Source of the DNA: a virus
Length of the DNA stretch: 22,971 nt
IMG/VR virus record: IMGVR_UViG_3300008448_000694
Location: 1-22,971 of that record
Direction: 5' to 3' (one strand)
Positions 18,598-22,971 of the stretch are shown piece by piece. The notes under the pieces are model-generated. The model was not told the origin of the DNA and ran no database searches. It was given only the letters and a program-made list of their open reading frames with translations. The position numbers and the translations under genes were made by a program. Position 1 is the stretch's first letter. Every line of letters begins with the position of its first letter.

Positions 18598-20088
18598 TCA
18601 GGTGGCGGCGGGTTTCGGCGCGAGATAGCCGGTCGCGGCCTGCAGCACGCCGCTGTCGGTCAGGCGGCGCGGATCGGTTTCCAGCGCCAGGCCCAGTTCG
18701 TCGATGATGTCGTTAAGCGCCTTCAACTGGTTCAGATGCTCTTCGTGATTGATGCCGCGCTCGGCCAGCGAGCGGGACAACAGCTTCAGACCCGCACGGA
18801 TCTCGATCACCTCGGCCAGCAGATCCTTGATCGGGTCGGCCTGGCGGCGAACCGGCAGCGCCCAGGACTGTCGGACCTCCAGGAACCGCCTGTCGCCGGT
18901 TTCCAGCGCCAGGCGGCGCATTCTGCGATCCACGGCGGGTTTGCAGTGCAGCGGGATGATCACATTCTGCTGGTCATCGTCCAGCAAGGCCCATTGGCCC
19001 AGGAAGGATGCGCGCAGCCCCGAATAGTTCGCCTGCGAAACGTCGCCGGTCATCACATGATAGGGGACCATGCTGGCCGAGACGCCGGCCAGCTGCTGGC
19101 GGATGAACTCGACGCCGCCGTTCGACGGGGCCGGGGTAAACGAATGGGCCGTCTCGCCCGCCGCCAGATCCATGATCATGCCGGGACGGATCGTCTGATG
19201 GTCGACACTGCGGCCGGACTGCGACTCAACCTCGGCCGTCAGGGGCGATTGTCCCGCGCCCTCGGCACGCTGTCGGATCAGTGCGACGCAAGCCGCGACC
19301 TTTTCCTGCAGCCGCTTGGCGTCCTCAATGTCCGCGATGTCCCGCAGGGTCAGGGCCACGGAGGCCAGGCGCGAGACGCCCCGTGTCTGGCCGTGGCGCA
19401 GGGCCTCATACAAATGATCGACATGCTGCGCCGGCATCGGCCGCGATGTCATGGATCCGGCGAACAGCATGTCGCCGGGATGGTCGCGGAACAGCCAGTA
19501 GGCGGACCGTTCATCGTCATTGTCGAACTCGACGCCCTGGACGATCCGGCCGCCCGAGGCGGTCAGTTCGGTCTTTGTCGGGTCCAGATAGTCACCCTCC
19601 AGACCCAGCATCCGACCGTCAGGACCGTTCGCATCGGCCTTCCAGACGGTCAGAGTCTCGCCGCCGACATACATGCCGCGAACCGACAGCTTGCCGTGGC
19701 CGTAGAAGTCGTTCTGGCCGCTGACCTTGCTTTCAGCCCAGCGATCCCAGGCGGCCTGCGCCGCGGCCTGAACCCCCTTGTCAGGGTGGATCATCATCGG
19801 CGCGATGCCGTCACCCCAGGCTGCAGCCACCATCTGTCGGACCGCTGCGGCGGCATATTTGTTGTTCCGGACCAGATCCTGGGCGCTGTTCGCCAGCGTG
19901 GTCAGGGCCCGATTGTTCTCCGCATCCGCGCTGGTCTGCGGACGACGCCAATTCTTCGTCGCACGACCGGTCGACGCGACGTCATAACCCCGGATCAGAT
20001 TGACCGAGATCCGCGCCGCCATGCGACGGGCGGCCAGGGCTGGAGCGAAGGGCGCGATGGCGCGGTCGATGACATCTCCGAAGTTCAT
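18598..20088 (-). CDS. Portal protein, lambda gpB family
   Basis: Dodecameric DNA gate at the head vertex, 496 aa from the ATG at 20088. That start has GGAG five bases upstream. The alternative GTG at 20094 has its Shine-Dalgarno bases directly against it and is less likely. Lambda-type portal signatures are clear: an N-terminal segment with GYDVAS...NWRRP, then LANSAQDLVRNNKYAAAAVR near 70-85, PAQHVDHLYEALRHGQTRGVSRLA near 215, and PGMIMDLAAGETAHSF followed by NYSGLRASFLGQW in the third quarter. The upstream gpW stop overlaps the start region. The next gene (protease-capsid fusion) begins 12 bases after the stop. Confidence 0.95.
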   Translation of the reverse strand: MNFGDVIDRAIAPFAPALAARRMAARISVNLIRGYDVASTGRATKNWRRPQTSADAENNRALTTLANSAQDLVRNNKYAAAAVRQMVAAAWGDGIAPMMIHPDKGVQAAAQAAWDRWAESKVSGQNDFYGHGKLSVRGMYVGGETLTVWKADANGPDGRMLGLEGDYLDPTKTELTASGGRIVQGVEFDNDDERSAYWLFRDHPGDMLFAGSMTSRPMPAQHVDHLYEALRHGQTRGVSRLASVALTLRDIADIEDAKRLQEKVAACVALIRQRAEGAGQSPLTAEVESQSGRSVDHQTIRPGMIMDLAAGETAHSFTPAPSNGGVEFIRQQLAGVSASMVPYHVMTGDVSQANYSGLRASFLGQWALLDDDQQNVIIPLHCKPAVDRRMRRLALETGDRRFLEVRQSWALPVRRQADPIKDLLAEVIEIRAGLKLLSRSLAERGINHEEHLNQLKALNDIIDELGLALETDPRRLTDSGVLQAATGYLAPKPAAT

Positions 20089-20090
20089 GG

Positions 20091-20300
20091 TCACTCCGGA
20101 TCGAATACAGCGACGACCGCTCGCGGGCGCGAGGCCGACACGGCTGCCGCAGCCTTGCCGCGGAAATAGTCCAGGGTCTTCAGCAGGTCAGCGGTTGAAC
20201 GATAGGTCACCCGGTCGCCGTCGGACTCGACCGTCAGTTCACCAGTCGCCGCCGCCGCCTCAAGGGCCGCGATCTCGGTTTCATATCCGGGAGCGGCCAT
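20091..20300 (-). CDS. gpW-like head-tail connector protein
   Basis: Small protein of 69 aa, almost the length of lambda gpW (68 aa), which closes the portal vertex after DNA packaging and helps recruit the tail. The sequence has an N-terminal helix (YETEIAALEAAAATGEL), then VTYRSTADLLKTLDYFRGK, a spacing typical of gpW. I chose the ATG at 20300 over a GTG at 20312 because AAGGG/GGGAA lies just upstream and because the ATG overlaps the terminase stop as TGATG. The position between the large terminase and portal genes agrees. The C-terminal tail (RPRAVVAVFDPE) is not informative. Confidence 0.85.
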   Translation of the reverse strand: MAAPGYETEIAALEAAAATGELTVESDGDRVTYRSTADLLKTLDYFRGKAAAAVSASRPRAVVAVFDPE

Positions 20301-22444
20301 CAGATTTCCCACCCTTCACCGGCATCGACAAACCCGCCGGAACGCGGCGGAGGCTCTTCAGTCTTCGCCGCCACCGGAGACACCGGCGGCGCAACGCCGA
20401 CCACGCCGGCCAGCAGGTCGCCCTGCAGCGGATCCTTCGCGGCGTAGCGTTCGGCGCGCAGCTTGGCCCAGTCGGCTTCCGACAGGGTGTCCAGCATCAG
20501 CTTCTCGGCCGCCGCGATGTTATAGACCCGGCAGTCCAGATAGTGGTTCTCGCGCCCGGGAAGGGGCTGCCACTTCCGCTTCGGATAGCCGTGCTCAACC
20601 ACGCTGACGACCGTCTCGGCCGTAACCATCTCGAACCATTCGTCCGGGGTGTCCCGGCTGAAATGGCAAAGGCCGCGAGGGCGGTGTTCCGCCGCCACGC
20701 CCGTCTTTGCTTCCTCGGCGGCCAGATTCAGCGTCGACCGCAGGAAGCCGTAGAACATGGACTTCACGCCATCGACGCCGACCAGATAGGCCTTGTCGTC
20801 CGCCTTTTTCGACGCGAACCCCGCGCGGCTACCCTGCCGCTCATACTTCAGGTTCTCGCCGCGACCGAGGATCGGGCGCGTCCAGCCGGACCGGCCAAAG
20901 ACGACCATCCGGTTCGGTCGCATCCGGGCATATTCTTCGGCCGCTTTCGTGTGATAGCCGCCGTCGACCACTTCCCAGTCCAGCGGCAGCGCCTTGCCGC
21001 CCGGGAAAACCGTCGGCTGTCGTGACAGCTTGTCCAGATCGACCCAGGCCCCTTCGCCCGGCACATCGGTGTTGCCGGGCAGGAAGGCCTGGTGCAGCGA
21101 CCAGCTTTCCGCATCCGGACCCCAGCCGACCAGCTCGGTGTAGATCCCGTCGCCCTGGACGTCGCTGGCGCGGGTCAGCACGACCGGCCCTGCCGGCATC
21201 TGCCCCGTGCCCCAGTCCTGCGACCTCAGGGCCTTCAGCCGTTCATGGTCTGGCGTCGCGCCGCGCAGTTCGAACGCCGCCCCACGGGTCAGCATCGTCC
21301 AGCCCATCAGCTTGAACTGGTCGCCCCGGCAGCCGACGAATTCGACCGCCATGTCGCCCCAGGTCTGGAAGCTGGTCAGCATGCCGTCGATGTCGAACGC
21401 ACGTTTGACGCTGCGCACCATCCGCGCGCGCGCCGCTTGAAACTCTTCTTCCGACAGAACCAGCGGCAGGGTCTCGCCGTCGATCGTCTCCGACAGCCAG
21501 CAGTCCTGCCGGATCATCGCCAGCTTCTGCCAGTGATGCGTCACCGTCCCGCAGCAGCGAGGAACCAGATAGGCGTCTTCCGGGCGCCCGTCGGGCCATT
21601 GAATATCGCGCTCGCCGTCCGGCTGGGGATCCCAGACGATCCGGAACCGCGAGCTGCAGTGCGGGCAGGCATACCAGGCGAACCGCCGATCGACGCCGTC
21701 GGCGCTGAACGCCGCGTCGATCTTGCTGGCCCCCTTGATCGTCGGGGTCGAAATCTTGACCCGCTTTGACAGGCCGCGCCGCCGGTAAACCTTCAGCCGC
21801 TGGTCGACCATGCTCTCGGGAGAGCCCTGGCCGTCCAGGTTATCCGGAAACTGGTCCAGATCGTCCTCGACCGCGTACCGCATGGTCCGCGAGCGCAGCC
21901 CGGCCGCCGAGTTCGCACCGGCCAGCGCCACATAGGACGACGATCGGGCGAACCGCAGTTTGTTCTTCGTCGATCCGTCGCCGGTCGCCTCGCCCAGCTG
22001 GCGGATCGTTCCGCCACGCGCCGGGTCCAGCCGGGGCGTGGACTCGATCATGGGCCACAGCTTCTCCGCCGCCCATTCCAGCCCCGCCTTAAGCGTCGAC
22101 TGCACGAACAGCATCGGCCCCGGTGCCAGGTCCGAGATGAACCCGATCCAGTTCTCGACCGCCGCCGTGCCGCCCGACTGGGCGCATTTGCGCAGGATCA
22201 CTTCCTCGCAGGGGTCCTGCGGCGAAAGCGCATCCATCGGCTCGACCAGGTAGGGCGCCGTTTCGTGACGCCACCGCCCCGGGATCGGCGCATCGTCGCT
22301 GAAGCGCCGATACTTCGCCGCCCATTCCGAGACCAGCATCCGCTCCGAGGGTCGGAACCCGTCGGCGAACGCCTTGTCCAGCTTCCGGGCGTTGGCCGTC
22401 AGGATCGGCGCGGTCGTGCTGAAGGCCTCCAGATCGAACGCCAT
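20300..22444 (-). CDS. Terminase large subunit, GpA (lambda) family
   Basis: ATP-driven DNA packaging motor and nuclease, 714 aa, close to the usual GpA length. The adaptor/Walker-A-like segment RKCAQSGGTAA is at about 85-95. The Walker B-like segment YAVEDDLDQF is at about 190-199, with acidic residues E193-D195. A CPHC motif near 255 followed by a CC pair near 300 looks like the small zinc-type site seen in this family. The C-terminal nuclease half keeps GVDGVKSMFYGFL, HFSRDTPDEWFEM and NHYLDCRVYNIAA with spaced acidic residues. It starts at 22444 overlapping the small-subunit stop, and its own stop overlaps the gpW-like start (TGATG). With the portal and W-like gene downstream, the order is that of lambda A-W-B. 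Confidence 0.95.
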   Translation of the reverse strand: MAFDLEAFSTTAPILTANARKLDKAFADGFRPSERMLVSEWAAKYRRFSDDAPIPGRWRHETAPYLVEPMDALSPQDPCEEVILRKCAQSGGTAAVENWIGFISDLAPGPMLFVQSTLKAGLEWAAEKLWPMIESTPRLDPARGGTIRQLGEATGDGSTKNKLRFARSSSYVALAGANSAAGLRSRTMRYAVEDDLDQFPDNLDGQGSPESMVDQRLKVYRRRGLSKRVKISTPTIKGASKIDAAFSADGVDRRFAWYACPHCSSRFRIVWDPQPDGERDIQWPDGRPEDAYLVPRCCGTVTHHWQKLAMIRQDCWLSETIDGETLPLVLSEEEFQAARARMVRSVKRAFDIDGMLTSFQTWGDMAVEFVGCRGDQFKLMGWTMLTRGAAFELRGATPDHERLKALRSQDWGTGQMPAGPVVLTRASDVQGDGIYTELVGWGPDAESWSLHQAFLPGNTDVPGEGAWVDLDKLSRQPTVFPGGKALPLDWEVVDGGYHTKAAEEYARMRPNRMVVFGRSGWTRPILGRGENLKYERQGSRAGFASKKADDKAYLVGVDGVKSMFYGFLRSTLNLAAEEAKTGVAAEHRPRGLCHFSRDTPDEWFEMVTAETVVSVVEHGYPKRKWQPLPGRENHYLDCRVYNIAAAEKLMLDTLSEADWAKLRAERYAAKDPLQGDLLAGVVGVAPPVSPVAAKTEEPPPRSGGFVDAGEGWEI

Positions 22445-22971
22445 CAGCCGGCCTCCCGCTCTTCCGCCTCCCCTTCCGCCAGGGCCTCGGCCACTTCGGC
22501 CTGAACCTCGGCGTCATCTTCATCCGGCTCGCTGCCGTCCGCGAGCGCGCCCGACGCGATCTGCGCCGCCAGATCCGCGAAGGCCCGGTCGATCTCGTCT
22601 TCCATCTGGGCCACGATGGCCCGCGCATCCCGGTTTGCAGCCAGCCATTCGGCCTGCGACCGCACCACGGACAGCATCCGCTCGCGCGCCACCCGTCCGA
22701 ACTCCGACGCACGCCGTGCGTATTCCTCGAGCGGCACCAGGTCCCCAGCGCGCCGGGCGTTCTCCAGCTGCAGCTTCTCGGTCTGCTGACGGATCAGATC
22801 CGTCCGCACATCCGCCAGGCTTCCGCCGCCCGCCGGGGCCGTCGCCGGAACCGCCAGCGGCAGGTCGCCCTGCGGCTGGGCAACACCTTTCGTCGGCCGG
22901 CCCCGAGCCGGGTCAATCTTCGCGTTCAGCCGCGCCTCGGTCCGCGCGACGTCGATCTTCATCTTCGTCGG
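22444..22971 (-). CDS. Terminase small subunit (5' end beyond the window)
   Basis: Likely DNA-recognition subunit of the packaging terminase. At least 172 residues are visible. The first ATG is at 22962, but the frame stays open to the window edge (Pro-Thr-Lys precedes that Met), so the N-terminal DNA-binding part probably lies outside. The visible part has a Lys/Arg-rich linker, a helical section with the pattern RTDLIRQQTEKLQLENAR (about residues 54-71), then LVPLEEYARRASEFGRVARE, and an acidic C-terminus rich in Glu and Asp. This pattern is familiar from small terminases that partner GpA-type large subunits. Its stop overlaps the large-subunit start as TGATG, so the two should be translationally coupled. 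Family assignment rests on recalled sequence pattern plus position. Confidence 0.8.
   Translation of the reverse strand, partial: PTKMKIDVARTEARLNAKIDPARGRPTKGVAQPQGDLPLAVPATAPAGGGSLADVRTDLIRQQTEKLQLENARRAGDLVPLEEYARRASEFGRVARERMLSVVRSQAEWLAANRDARAIVAQMEDEIDRAFADLAAQIASGALADGSEPDEDDAEVQAEVAEALAEGEAEEREAG

Noticed and set aside
1-22971. Prophage attachment sites, integrase, tRNA or lysogeny genes
   Set aside because: Nothing of this kind was seen on either strand; the window covers only late structural and lysis genes.

Overview
All genes in this window lie on the minus strand and read from high to low coordinates. Together they form most of the late (virion and lysis) region of a siphovirus or siphovirus-type prophage. 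GC is high (about two thirds by eye). Protein style (Ala/Gly/Arg-rich, DUF2190, DUF6441-like and DUF6950-like proteins) suggests an alphaproteobacterial host, possibly Caulobacterales such as Brevundimonas; this is inference. No integrase, repressor, tRNA, attachment site or host gene is present, so phage and prophage cannot be told apart here.

Layout in transcription order. Head module (22971 to about 15645): small terminase (cut by the window edge), large terminase (GpA type), gpW-like connector, lambda-type portal, a fused prohead protease-scaffold-major capsid protein with a strong internal ribosome binding site, a UUCG-capped terminator-like hairpin, a DUF2190 capsid protein and an FII-like head-tail attachment protein. 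Tail module (15568 to 3055): gpU-like terminator, tail tube with an inserted domain, tail assembly chaperone expressed as two products through an A_AAA_AAC slippery site followed by a stem-loop, an unknown 232-aa protein, tape measure protein, two tail-tip proteins, an NlpC/P60-related protein and a 1476-aa tail-tip/host-specificity protein with a signal-peptide-like start and a duplicated lectin-like module. Then come an unknown 144-aa protein and a lysis cassette: two small membrane proteins (holin candidates), an M15 peptidase endolysin, a 32-aa one-span protein, and an Rz-like spanin with an Rz1-like lipoprotein gene embedded in another frame. The window ends with a small tail accessory protein and the start of a collagen-like fibre protein.

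Most neighbouring genes overlap or abut (ATGA, TGATG), indicating translational coupling. The larger gaps carry two families of palindromic elements: a GACGCACG(S)CGTGCGTC palindrome, and a hairpin unit with outer GCCCGCG/CGCGGGC-like arms and an inner GGC-TCC-GCC hairpin. Where both occur they always come in the same order and orientation relative to transcription, and one copy forms the last 17 codons of a membrane-protein gene.

The points most worth checking are the frameshift cassette with a Cys4 motif in its extension, the internal start in the protease-capsid fusion, the embedded Rz1, the composite repeats, and the inserted domain in the tail tube.
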